Below, piece after piece: positions 45,131-52,921 of a stretch of 64,000 nt of DNA. Source of the DNA: Plantibacter sp. ME-Dv--P-122b (lineage in GTDB: Bacteria; Actinomycetota; Actinomycetes; Actinomycetales; Microbacteriaceae); contig NZ_JARVSC010000001.1 in assembly GCF_030209375.1 (NCBI RefSeq), positions 620,001 through 684,000 on the forward strand. The letters run 5' to 3'. A model generated the notes under the pieces. The model was not told the origin of the DNA and did not search any database. It was given only the letters and a program-made list of their open reading frames with translations. Numbering within the stretch: the stretch's first letter is position 1; the number at the start of each line of letters is the position of its first letter. The translations under genes were made by a program, and so were the position numbers.

Positions 45131-46038
45131 GGGTGGGACTCGACATCGGCGGCACGAAGACCGATGCCGTCGTCGTGACGGACGACGGCGCGCTCCTGCA
45201 CCGGCTCAGGTTGGTCACCGGCCGCGGGCCCGACGCGGTCGTCGAAACCGCCGTCGATGCCGTCAGCCGCCTCGCCGACGCCGTCGCCCGTCCGATCGAC
45301 GCCTTCACCTCGGTCGGGGTCGGCATCCCCGGTCTCATCGTCCCGGGAACCGGCCGGGTGACCCACGCCGTCAACCTCGACGTCGAGGACCTCGAGCTCG
45401 GTGGGATCCTCGCGCGGCGCCTCGGGGTCCCCGTCGCCGTGGAGAACGATGTGAAGGCGGCCGCCCTCGGCGCCTGGCAGCTGCTCGACGGCTCCGGCAC
45501 GATGGCCTACCTCAACCTCGGCACGGGCGTCGCCGCCGGCATCGTCACGGATGGCCGGCTCTGGCAGGGCTCGAGCGGGGTCGCAGGCGAGGTCGGGCAT
45601 CTGTCGGTTGATCCGCTCGGCGACCGCTGCGGGTGCGGACAGCGCGGGTGCGTCGAGACCATGGCCGCCGGTGGTGCGGTCTCCGCCGCCTGGGGAGCCG
45701 ATGTGGCACTGCCGGTGCTCGACCTCTTCGACCATGCCGACGCCGGAGACCCGCGGGCCATCGCGCTCCGCGCACGCCTCGGTCACGGAGCGGCCGCGGC
45801 CGTCCGCATCCTGACCCTCACCGTCGACGCCGACGACATCGTCCTCGGGGGAGGACTCACCGCTCTCGGCGAGCGACTGCTCGCCGTCATCCGCGAGGCT
45901 CTGGCCGAATCCGCCGCCGGGTCTCCATTCGTCGCATCATTGCAGTTGGAACAGCGCGTGCGCCTCGTGCCGACGGGATCCCCCGTCGCGGCGATCGGCG
46001 CAGCGCTCGTGGGAAGAGGAGAACCGTCGCATGGCTGA
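45127..46038 (+). CDS. ROK family sugar kinase, probably N-acetylglucosamine/glucosamine kinase
   Basis: A 303-aa ROK protein without an N-terminal DNA-binding domain, so a kinase rather than a repressor. The phosphate-binding motif DIGGTKTD is at 6-13, followed by GVGIPGLIVPGTG, ENDVKAAALGAW and the ROK zinc motif C168-G-C170-x4-C175 (CGCGQRGCVET). The linkage to nagB (8-bp overlap) suggests it phosphorylates an amino sugar so that NagB can use it. Start GTG 45127, coupled to a 13-codon leader ORF. Glucokinase activity is an alternative. Confidence 0.87.
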   Translation: MRVGLDIGGTKTDAVVVTDDGALLHRLRLVTGRGPDAVVETAVDAVSRLADAVARPIDAFTSVGVGIPGLIVPGTGRVTHAVNLDVEDLELGGILARRLGVPVAVENDVKAAALGAWQLLDGSGTMAYLNLGTGVAAGIVTDGRLWQGSSGVAGEVGHLSVDPLGDRCGCGQRGCVETMAAGGAVSAAWGADVALPVLDLFDHADAGDPRAIALRARLGHGAAAAVRILTLTVDADDIVLGGGLTALGERLLAVIREALAESAAGSPFVASLQLEQRVRLVPTGSPVAAIGAALVGRGEPSHG

Positions 46039-46810
46039 AGTCGTGATCGTGGAGGACGCCGGTGCCGCAGGCGCCCTCGTCGCGGAGGCGATCGTCTCTC
46101 TGATCGAGGAGCGTCCGGACGCCGTCCTCGGACTGGCGACGGGTTCGACGCCGCTCCCCGTCTACGAGGCCCTCGCGACCCGGTCCCGCGGCCTCGACCT
46201 CTCGCAGGTACGCGGATTCGCACTCGACGAGTACGTCGGCCTGCCGGTTAGGCACCCCGAGTCGTACCGTTCCGTCATCACGCGTGAGGTCGTCGAACCA
46301 CTCGGCCTCGTGCCAGAGCGCATCCAGGTGCCGAACGGTGCGGCCGAGACCATCCAGCACGCCGGCGCCGATTACGAAGCGGCGATCCAGGCCGCCGGTG
46401 GCGTCGACCTGCAGATCCTCGGCATCGGGACCGACGGCCACATCGGGTTCAACGAACCGGGCTCCTCGTTCGCGTCGCTCACCCGCGTGAAGACCCTGAC
46501 GGAGCAGACCCGCCGGGACAACGCACGGTTCTTCGACTCGATCGACGACGTCCCCATGCACTGCATCACCCAGGGGCTCGGCACCATCCTCCGCGCGAGA
46601 CACCTCGTCCTCCTGGCCTTCGGTGCGGGGAAGGCCGCTGCGATCGCCGCCGCGCTCGAGGGACCGCTCTCCGCGAACCTCCCCGGTTCGGCCGTGCAGC
46701 TGCACCCGCGTGCCACGGTGGTCCTCGACGAAGCGGCGGCGTCCGAGCTGCAGCACGCCGACTACTACCGCTACGCGTACGCCAACAAGCCCGCCTGGCA
46801 GGGCATCTGA
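46031..46810 (+). CDS. nagB: Glucosamine-6-phosphate deaminase
   Basis: A 259-aa enzyme that converts glucosamine 6-phosphate to fructose 6-phosphate and ammonia. The motifs are GLATGSTPLPVY, FALDEYVGLP with catalytic D66, and GIGTDGHIGFNEPGS with D135, H137 and E142. The length is normal. The gene overlaps the ROK kinase gene by 8 bp. nagA is in this window too, but 11 kb away on the other strand with a different neighbourhood. Confidence 0.95.
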   Translation: MAEVVIVEDAGAAGALVAEAIVSLIEERPDAVLGLATGSTPLPVYEALATRSRGLDLSQVRGFALDEYVGLPVRHPESYRSVITREVVEPLGLVPERIQVPNGAAETIQHAGADYEAAIQAAGGVDLQILGIGTDGHIGFNEPGSSFASLTRVKTLTEQTRRDNARFFDSIDDVPMHCITQGLGTILRARHLVLLAFGAGKAAAIAAALEGPLSANLPGSAVQLHPRATVVLDEAAASELQHADYYRYAYANKPAWQGI

Positions 46811-46814
46811 CGGC

Positions 46815-47138
46815 TCAGGCGACGCCCGCCAGGCGGAGGAGCGCCGTGGTGAGGGCTGCCGCGAGGACGATGACGACGAACGGTGCGTTCCTCCAGGCGA
46901 GGACGCCGGCGACCAGGACGCCCGAAAGTCGCGCGAATCCCGCGAACTGCTGGTCCTGGGTCAGGGCCGTGGTCGTGAGCACCGCCATGAGCAGGACGAT
47001 GGCGGCGTCCGCGAGCAGGGTCTCGACCCGTTCCGAGACCTCGGCGCGGGTCCGCAGGAGTGGCCCGGCCAGGCGGAACGTGTAGGTGCCCACCGCGAGG
47101 ATCAGGATCCCGACCAGCACGAGCATCGACTGGTTCAT
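46815..47138 (-). CDS. azlD: AzlD family membrane protein (branched-chain amino acid exporter small subunit)
   Basis: A 107-aa protein with three or four hydrophobic helices, matching AzlD (MLVLVGILILAVGTYTFRLAGPLL, then ADAAIVLLMAVLTTTAL and a final FVVIVLAAALTTALLRL). With AzlC it forms a two-subunit exporter of branched-chain amino acids or analogues. I chose the ATG at 47138, which overlaps the azlC stop (ATGA). It lies only 4 bp from the convergent nagB stop, with no terminator visible. Confidence 0.87.
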   Translation of the reverse strand: MNQSMLVLVGILILAVGTYTFRLAGPLLRTRAEVSERVETLLADAAIVLLMAVLTTTALTQDQQFAGFARLSGVLVAGVLAWRNAPFVVIVLAAALTTALLRLAGVA

Positions 47139-47830
47139 GCGGTCACCTCGCGCCCGGGCTGCTTCCGGCCGAAGCCGAACAGAAGACCGACGAGCGACAA
47201 CAGGACGGGGATCCCCGCCTGGAGGAACGGCGTCGCGGCGACGGCGACGACCGCACCGACGAGCGCGGCACGGCGCGTCCGGCGCTCGCGGAGGGCGGGG
47301 AAGATGAGGGCGAGCAGGACGGCAGGGAACATCACGTCGAGTCCGAAGGCGTCCGTGTCCTCGATCACGGTGCCGGCGAAGGCTCCCAGTGCCGCACCCG
47401 CCGGCCAGCAGAGGAGGATGCCGAGGCCACACGCCCAGAACGCTGCGCGCTTCCGCTCCAGGGTGTCCTGGTCGAGCGCGAAGACGACGGACTCGTCGTT
47501 GAGGAGGTGCGTCCCGAGCACGCGACGCCAGCCCGTACCGACGACCTCGTGGATCGCGAGGCCGAACGGCAGGTGACGGGCGTTCACGAGCAACCCTGCC
47601 AGGGCGGCGGTGAGCGGACTCCCGCCGGCCGCGACGATCCCGACGAACAGGATCTCCGATGCGCCGGCGAGGACGAGCAGGGCGAGCGCCAGCACGACCC
47701 ACGGCTGGATTCCCGAGTGCACGGCGACGGCTCCGTAGGAGATGCCGACCAGCCCGTCGGCGACGCAGACCAGAGCGATGGCCCGCGTGGTCGGACGACC
47801 GAGGTGACTCCATATCGAACGCACGTACAC
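47135..47830 (-). CDS. azlC: AzlC family branched-chain amino acid exporter, large subunit
   Basis: About 231 aa from GTG 47830 (GTG 47824 is an alternative). Five or six hydrophobic helices carry the AzlC hallmarks ADGLVGISYGAVAVHSGI, ASEILFVGIVAAGG, LAGLLVNARHLPFGLA and the helix DVMFPAVLLALIFPALRER. The frame is open to an ATG at 47929, but that would run through the divergent promoter region and the start of the XRE gene, so I reject it. It forms an operon with azlD and is divergent from the XRE-cupin regulator, which probably controls it. Confidence 0.87.
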   Translation of the reverse strand: MYVRSIWSHLGRPTTRAIALVCVADGLVGISYGAVAVHSGIQPWVVLALALLVLAGASEILFVGIVAAGGSPLTAALAGLLVNARHLPFGLAIHEVVGTGWRRVLGTHLLNDESVVFALDQDTLERKRAAFWACGLGILLCWPAGAALGAFAGTVIEDTDAFGLDVMFPAVLLALIFPALRERRTRRAALVGAVVAVAATPFLQAGIPVLLSLVGLLFGFGRKQPGREVTA

Positions 47831-47890
47831 TATATTGAACGTCGACCGAGCGTTCGTCAAACCGAACGCGCAACACTCTGGAGCGAACGC
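47816..47890. promoter_or_regulatory. Repeated CGAACGC sites in the azlC/XRE divergent promoter
   Basis: CGAACGC occurs at 47816-47822, 47863-47869 and 47884-47890, and inverted (GCGTTCG) at 47850-47856. The pair 47850-47869 is a perfect 7-6-7 inverted repeat. A TTGAACG variant lies near 47835. TATAGT/ACTATA near 47829-47834 could be a -10 box for azlC. This is a likely binding region of the adjacent XRE regulator, which would control azlCD and itself. Confidence 0.55.
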
Positions 47891-48463
47891 ATGACGCAGC
47901 TCGAACCATCCGACGACGGAGCACCGCACGCTGCGGTCGCGGCGGCGCTGACCCGCGAGCGGCAGCGCACCGGCCTGTCACTCGCCGAGGTGGCCCGTCG
48001 AGCCGGGATCGCGAAATCGACCCTCTCACAGCTGGAGGCGGGGCTCGGGAACCCGAGTCTCGAGACCCTCTGGGCACTCAGCGTCACCCTCGACGTCCCG
48101 TTCGCCCGCCTGGTCGAGCCGGTACGGCGCCCGGTCCAGGTGATCCGTGCCGGTGAGGGGCCGACCCTCGCCGCGTCCGGGGCGGACTACGTCGCGACGG
48201 TGCTGTCGGCCTGCCCGCCGAACGCCCGACGTGACATCTACCGCATCGTCGTCGAACCGGGGGAGCCGAGGCGCTCGGAGCCGCACATGCCGGGTGTCGT
48301 CGAGCACTGGATCCTCAGCACCGGTCGCGCGTCCATCGGGCCCGTCGGCGAGGAGGTCGAACTCGGCCCGGGGGACTACCTCGCCCATGCCGGGGACGTG
48401 CCGCACGTCTTCGAAGCGCTCGAGCCGGGCACGACCGCCGTGGTGGTCACCGAACACGTCTGA
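47891..48463 (+). CDS. XRE family regulator with C-terminal cupin domain
   Basis: A 190-aa regulator. The HTH_3 domain (about 12-68) is ALTRERQRTGLSLAEVARRAGIAKSTLSQLEAGLGNPSLETLW. The C-terminal cupin fold (about 105-185) has EPHMPGVVEHWILSTGRA and GPGDYLAHAGDVPHVFEA, a small-molecule sensor. I chose the ATG at 47891, where the HTH begins. It is divergent from azlCD, an arrangement commonly seen for amino-acid exporter regulators, so it probably senses an amino acid and controls azlCD. Confidence 0.9.
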   Translation: MTQLEPSDDGAPHAAVAAALTRERQRTGLSLAEVARRAGIAKSTLSQLEAGLGNPSLETLWALSVTLDVPFARLVEPVRRPVQVIRAGEGPTLAASGADYVATVLSACPPNARRDIYRIVVEPGEPRRSEPHMPGVVEHWILSTGRASIGPVGEEVELGPGDYLAHAGDVPHVFEALEPGTTAVVVTEHV

Positions 48464-48467
48464 GCAC

Positions 48468-48522
48468 CTCGACAAGCTCGGTGACCGGGACAGCTCGATG
48501 ACCGGCACCGCGCGACGGGTGC
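48468..48522. repeat. Degenerate relative of the TCGACAGGCTCAGGGACC repeat
   Basis: CCTCGACAAGCTCGGTGACCGG just after the XRE gene resembles one arm of the elements at 16231 and 56214 with several changes, and a shorter CAGCTCGATGACCGG follows. It probably acts as a spacer between convergent genes. Confidence 0.45.
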
Positions 48523-50445
48523 TCAGCCGTCGATGACGTGTACGAGCTCGTCGATGAAGCCGGCGAAGTCCTCGGAACGGCGGATGATCCGGGCCACGCT
48601 CGCGCGCTCCGAGAACACCTCGACGAACTGGTCGAACACCGTCTGGAACGCCGCACGACCCGACTCGCTGAAGGCCACGAGGGCGACGACGCTCACGCGC
48701 GCTCCGCCCCACTCCATCGGCGTCTCGTTCACGGCGATCGCGATGGCGGTCGAGTGAGCGGTCATCGCCATGGCGTGCGGCACGGCCAAGGTGTCGGTGA
48801 ACGCCGTCGACGACATGCGCTCCCGCTCGATCGCCGCGGTGAGGTAGCTCTCGTCGATGATCCCCCGGGCGATCATGCGCTCACCGAGCAGACGGATCAT
48901 GCCCTCCTCGTCCTCGGCATGCGCGTTCCGGAGAAAGAGGTCCGGGTGGAAGTACTGCAGGAGTTCGTCGGTGATCTCCGACAAGCGGGACGACCGACGG
49001 ACGCGGCTGACCGCGGTGCGGACGCGCTCCACGTCGGCCGCGGTGAGGAAGGGCTGGATGACGACGATGCCGTCGGCGGGGGCGGGCGGCTCGATCGTCG
49101 TGAGCACGAGGTCGGTGTCGATGGCGGCCCAATCGACGTCGGTGCGCGTGATCACGGTGCGGACGTCGAGCACGTCGCCGAGTTGCGATTCGACGCGCCG
49201 GCGCAGCACCTCGTGCATGTCGTAGTAGCCGGCGGAGACGATCGTCGAGCCGAGGAGCGTGTCCTTGCGGGCCTTCTGCTCGAGCTGGGCGCCGACGTGC
49301 ATCGCGATGTAGGCGATCTCGTCGTCGTTGATGATGATCGATCCGTGCCGCTGCAGTTGGCTGGCGATGAAGACCGCGAGCTCGTAGATCATCGGGTACG
49401 AGGTCTTGATCGAGCGGGTCAGCGGATTGCGTGAGTACGACTGGTCCTGTGCACGACGGATGAGGTTCTGGACGTGGAGGGTGAGCCGGACGATGAAGTC
49501 CTCGTCGGAGAGGTCGACGAGGTACTCGCGGCCGGCACGGTCGACGGCCTGACGGACGGCGGCGAGGTCGTCCTGGTTGACGTAGTCGTCGACGAGGACC
49601 TCGGCGGGTGCCCCGCTGCCCGGCGTGACCACCCGCGTCACGAGCAGGTAGCTGAGGTACACGAGGTCGCCCTCGCCGAGCGTGACGTGGAAGTGGGCGT
49701 CGACGAGCCGCGCCAGATCCTCCGCGACCGCCTCGACCTCCGGGGTGCGCGGAGCATGGTCTGCGGGCTCCGCCGGACGGTCCTTCGTGACCCGGTCGAT
49801 GGCGATCGCGATGTGGAGGAGGACGTTCGCGATGCCGTACTCGTTCACGTAGTACCCGCGCGCGGTCAACGCTTCGAGGAGCTCGCCCTTGAACGGGCTG
49901 AACTCGTTCGGCGCGAACGCGCGCTGGAGCGCCTCGAGCTCGACGATGCCGCGGTCGGTCTCGTCGCGGAACATCCGGCTGAGGAGACGTCTCCGCTCGG
50001 TCTCGCCGCCCGCCATCGTCACCGTCGATCCGGAACGGTCGAGCGTCAGGGCGGTGTCGGCCAGCATGGCGCGGACCCGTCCGAGGTCGCCCTCGACGGT
50101 CGACTCGCTGACGTGGAGCCGCTGTGCCGTCTCGTGCACGTCGATCCCCGAGGGAGCGCTGATGAGCAGGCGGACCAACCCGTACAGCCGATCCCGCGGC
50201 GTCTCCGATTCGAACGCCGATGCGGCCCGGCGCCGGTAGACCGCGTACCCGTCGGCATTCAGCCGATACCCGTTCGGCCCGGACTCGACGACGTCGTGCG
50301 GCGCGGTGCGCGTGTTGACCGCCGTGACGTAGCTGCGGACGCTCCGCGGCGTGACGCCCAGGACCTCCGCGACCTCCGTGGCCGTCGTCCAGCCGTCCCG
50401 TCCCGCGAGGTAGCCGAGCATGCGGTCGTGTTTCTCGCGTGCCAC
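48523..50445 (-). CDS. mtlR: Mannitol operon activator MtlR (BglG-type PRD regulator)
   Basis: A 640-aa transcription activator controlled by PTS phosphorylation. Residues 1-65 are a winged helix (MLGYLAGRDGWTTATEVAEVLGVTPRSVRSYV), followed by a second HTH (about 90-170), two PRD domains (about 190-420, with FHVTLGEGDLVYLSYLL and IAYIAMHVGAQLEQKARK), an EIIB-like segment (about 430-500) and a C-terminal EIIA-like domain (TLAVPHAMAMT) with the phosphorylatable His. I chose GTG 50445, which has GGAGAGGGG just upstream; the longer open frame lies in the promoter region. Divergent from the mtl/PTS operon. Confidence 0.9.
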   Translation of the reverse strand: MAREKHDRMLGYLAGRDGWTTATEVAEVLGVTPRSVRSYVTAVNTRTAPHDVVESGPNGYRLNADGYAVYRRRAASAFESETPRDRLYGLVRLLISAPSGIDVHETAQRLHVSESTVEGDLGRVRAMLADTALTLDRSGSTVTMAGGETERRRLLSRMFRDETDRGIVELEALQRAFAPNEFSPFKGELLEALTARGYYVNEYGIANVLLHIAIAIDRVTKDRPAEPADHAPRTPEVEAVAEDLARLVDAHFHVTLGEGDLVYLSYLLVTRVVTPGSGAPAEVLVDDYVNQDDLAAVRQAVDRAGREYLVDLSDEDFIVRLTLHVQNLIRRAQDQSYSRNPLTRSIKTSYPMIYELAVFIASQLQRHGSIIINDDEIAYIAMHVGAQLEQKARKDTLLGSTIVSAGYYDMHEVLRRRVESQLGDVLDVRTVITRTDVDWAAIDTDLVLTTIEPPAPADGIVVIQPFLTAADVERVRTAVSRVRRSSRLSEITDELLQYFHPDLFLRNAHAEDEEGMIRLLGERMIARGIIDESYLTAAIERERMSSTAFTDTLAVPHAMAMTAHSTAIAIAVNETPMEWGGARVSVVALVAFSESGRAAFQTVFDQFVEVFSERASVARIIRRSEDFAGFIDELVHVIDG

Positions 50446-50541
50446 GATGCCCCTCTCCGTCGGTCGGCCGTCGCGCGGTCCGGGCGAACCGCTCCACCGA
50501 GTCAACCACCTTCCCGGCTGCTTCCGCGCGTTCGACGACCT

Positions 50542-50557
50542 TTCCGCCCCGGCGGAA
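50542..50557. promoter_or_regulatory. Palindrome in the mtlR/mtl operon divergent promoter
   Basis: TTCCGCC-CC-GGCGGAA (50542-50557) is a perfect 7-bp inverted repeat with a 2-nt spacer in the 188-bp region between mtlR and the EIIB gene. It is a candidate operator for MtlR or another sugar regulator. Confidence 0.5.
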
Positions 50558-50633
50558 GAGCTTCTGGTGGAGCCGCGAGGGGCGCGACGGAATGATGGGT
50601 CAGTAGGCAATCGGCGGTTCTGGAGAAGGTTCG

Positions 50634-50957
50634 ATGAAGATCCTGGTGATTTGCGGCGCGGGCGCGTCGAGCACGTTCATGGCCCAACGCCTGCGTCGCG
50701 CAGCAGCCGACCGATCGATCGACGTCTCCGTCGCAGCCGGTGCCGAATCACAGGTCCTCGGCGGCACGATCGCCCTCGACGGTGTCGACGTCCTGCTCGT
50801 CGGCGCCCACCTCGCCGACCACGAGGCCGCGCTACGCGCAGCGGCCGAACCCACCGGCACCGCGGTCGCCGTCCTGCCCGGCGACGTCTTCGGCGTCGAG
50901 GGTGGCGCGCGAGCCCTCGAACTCGTCCTCTCGATCCACTCACCAACCAGGAGGTAA
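50634..50957 (+). CDS. Stand-alone PTS EIIB component (lactose/cellobiose-like)
   Basis: A 107-aa small PTS IIB protein. The phosphorylated residue is Cys8 in ILVICGAGASSTFMA, the lactose/cellobiose-type IIB signature. No matching IIC or IIA of that class is adjacent, and the mannitol permease downstream carries its own IIB domain. It could be an orphan regulatory IIB (for example phosphorylating MtlR) or a partner of a permease elsewhere. It is the first gene of the operon; GGAGAAGG precedes the ATG, and HPr follows 4 bp after its stop. Confidence 0.88.
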   Translation: MKILVICGAGASSTFMAQRLRRAAADRSIDVSVAAGAESQVLGGTIALDGVDVLLVGAHLADHEAALRAAAEPTGTAVAVLPGDVFGVEGGARALELVLSIHSPTRR

Positions 50958-50961
50958 CCCC

Positions 50962-51237
50962 ATGGCAACTCGAACCGTCCGCATCGGCTCGTCGCACGGC
51001 CTGCATGCCAGGCCCGCGAAGCTGTTCACGCAGGCTGCGAAGGACGCCGGGGTCCCGGTGACGATCGCCAAGGGCAGCGGCAAGCCCGTCAACGCGGCGA
51101 GCATCCTCGGTGTGATCGCGCTCGCCGTCGAGCACGGTGACTACGTGACCCTGTCCGTCGACGGCGAGGGCGCCGCAGCCGAGGGCACCCTCGACACGCT
51201 CTCCGAGCTCCTGGTGACCGACCATGACGAGCAGTAG
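50962..51237 (+). CDS. ptsH: Phosphocarrier protein HPr
   Basis: A 91-aa HPr that carries phosphate from enzyme I to the sugar-specific EIIA. Active His15 is in SSHGLHARPAKLF. The region around Ser47 (PVNAASILGVIALAVEHGD) is conserved and could be a regulatory serine. The length is normal. The start has an excellent ribosome site, AGGAGGT, 6 nt upstream. It overlaps the ptsI start by 14 bp. HPr lying inside the mannitol operon suggests it is made when mannitol is used. Confidence 0.95.
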   Translation: MATRTVRIGSSHGLHARPAKLFTQAAKDAGVPVTIAKGSGKPVNAASILGVIALAVEHGDYVTLSVDGEGAAAEGTLDTLSELLVTDHDEQ

Positions 51238-52921
51238 TCCGATGACCGCGTTCCAGGGCATCGGCATCGGCCAGGGTGTCGCCGTCGGCCCGGTGGCCCG
51301 CATGGCCGACCCGCTCCCTGCGCCCGCCGACGTCGCCAGCACCCTCGACCTCGCGACCGAGACCGAGCGGGCGAACACCTCCCTCGCCGCGGTCGCCCGC
51401 GAGCTCGAGGCCCGAGGCGCCGCCGCCGGTGGTGCCGCTCGTGACGTTCTCGAGGCCCAGGCGATGATGGCGGAGGACCCGACCCTCGCCGAGGAGATCG
51501 CCACGCGGCTTGCCGACGGCAAGACCGCCGAATGGGCCGTCCACGCGGCCTTCGCCTCGTTCCGCGACCAGCTCGCCGCGATGGGCGGCTACCTCGGCGA
51601 GCGCGCCGCCGACCTCGACGACGTGTCGCAGCGGGTCATCGCCGACCTCATGGGCGTGCCCGCACCCGGCGTCCCCTCGCCCGGGCACCCGTTCATCCTC
51701 GTCGCCCGCGACCTCGCACCGGCCGACACCGCTCTCCTCGACCTCGACCTGGTCCTGGGCCTGGTCACGAGCGACGGCGGCCCGACCTCGCACACGGCGA
51801 TCCTCGCCCGCGAGAAGTCGATCGTCGCGATCGTCGGCGTCGTCGGAGCAGCCGAGCTGACCGACGGCACGACGCTCGTCGTCGACGCGGCAGCCGGTGA
51901 GGTCACGGTCGATCCGACGCCCGAGCTCGTCGCCGCCACCCAGCAGCGCATCGCCGACCGCCTCGCGCTCGTGAACGCACCGGTCGTCCCCGGTGCACTG
52001 GCCGACGGCACCCCGGTGCCGTTGCTCGCGAACCTCGGCTCGGCCGAGCACGCCGACGCCGCCGTAGAGCTCGGCGCCGAGGGCGTCGGCCTCTTCCGCA
52101 CCGAGTTCCTCTTCCTCGACCAGGCGCTCGCGCCGACGGTCGACCAGCAGCGGGCGCACTACGAGAAGCTCCTGAACGCCTTCCCCGGCCAGAAGGTCGT
52201 CGTGCGCGTCCTCGACGCCGGTGCCGACAAGCCGTTGGCGTTCCTGAACGACGCCCACGAGGACAACCCGGCACTCGGACTCCGTGGTCTCCGTGCGCTG
52301 CGGGCCAGTGAGGACATCCTGCGCGAGCAGCTCACGGCGCTCGCCCAGGCCGACGCCGCGACGGACGCCGACCTCTGGGTGATGGCCCCGATGGTGTCGA
52401 CCGTCGAGGAGACGAAGTACTTCATGGCGATCGCCGCCGAGTACGGCCTGAAGACGCCCGGCGTCATGGTGGAGGTGCCGTCGAGCGCCCTCCTCGCCGA
52501 CCGCGTGCTCGCCCATGCCGGATTCGCGTCGATCGGGACCAACGACCTCACGCAGTACACGCTCGCCGCGGATCGCCTGCTCGGTTCCGTCGGCGCGTTC
52601 CAGGACCCGTGGCACCCGGCGGTCCTCCGCCTCGTGCAGCTCGTCGGCGAAGCCGGCCAGCACCACGGCAAGCCGGTCGGCATCTGCGGCGAAGCAGCAG
52701 CCGACCCGCTCCTCGCCGTCGTCCTCGTCGGACTCGGCGCCACCACCCTGTCCATGTCACCGTCGGCGCTCGCCGACGTCCGTCACTCCCTCCAGCAGTA
52801 CACGCTCGACGATGCCCGGCGCATCGCGGCAGCAGCACTGGCCGCCGACGGCGCGGCCGAAGCCAGAGCAGCGGCCACCGCTGCAACGACTCCCGAAATG
52901 AAAGAGGCAACATCATCATGA
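51224..52921 (+). CDS. ptsI: PTS enzyme I (phosphoenolpyruvate-protein phosphotransferase)
   Basis: A 565-aa enzyme I that takes phosphate from PEP and passes it to HPr. The phosphorylated His190 is in SDGGPTSHTAILARE. The C-terminal PEP-binding barrel has EGVGLFRTEFLFLD, SIGTNDLTQYTLAADR and the catalytic Cys in PVGICGEAAADP. The start is ATG 51224; ATG 51242 (MTAFQGIG) is possible. The length is close to normal (about 570). It overlaps both ptsH and mtlA (ATGA). Confidence 0.95.
   Translation: MTSSSPMTAFQGIGIGQGVAVGPVARMADPLPAPADVASTLDLATETERANTSLAAVARELEARGAAAGGAARDVLEAQAMMAEDPTLAEEIATRLADGKTAEWAVHAAFASFRDQLAAMGGYLGERAADLDDVSQRVIADLMGVPAPGVPSPGHPFILVARDLAPADTALLDLDLVLGLVTSDGGPTSHTAILAREKSIVAIVGVVGAAELTDGTTLVVDAAAGEVTVDPTPELVAATQQRIADRLALVNAPVVPGALADGTPVPLLANLGSAEHADAAVELGAEGVGLFRTEFLFLDQALAPTVDQQRAHYEKLLNAFPGQKVVVRVLDAGADKPLAFLNDAHEDNPALGLRGLRALRASEDILREQLTALAQADAATDADLWVMAPMVSTVEETKYFMAIAAEYGLKTPGVMVEVPSSALLADRVLAHAGFASIGTNDLTQYTLAADRLLGSVGAFQDPWHPAVLRLVQLVGEAGQHHGKPVGICGEAAADPLLAVVLVGLGATTLSMSPSALADVRHSLQQYTLDDARRIAAAALAADGAAEARAAATAATTPEMKEATSS

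Noticed and set aside
47831-47929. Longer AzlC starting at ATG 47929
   Set aside because: The extra 33 residues would overlap the divergent XRE start and the repeated CGAACGC sites and do not look like a membrane protein start.
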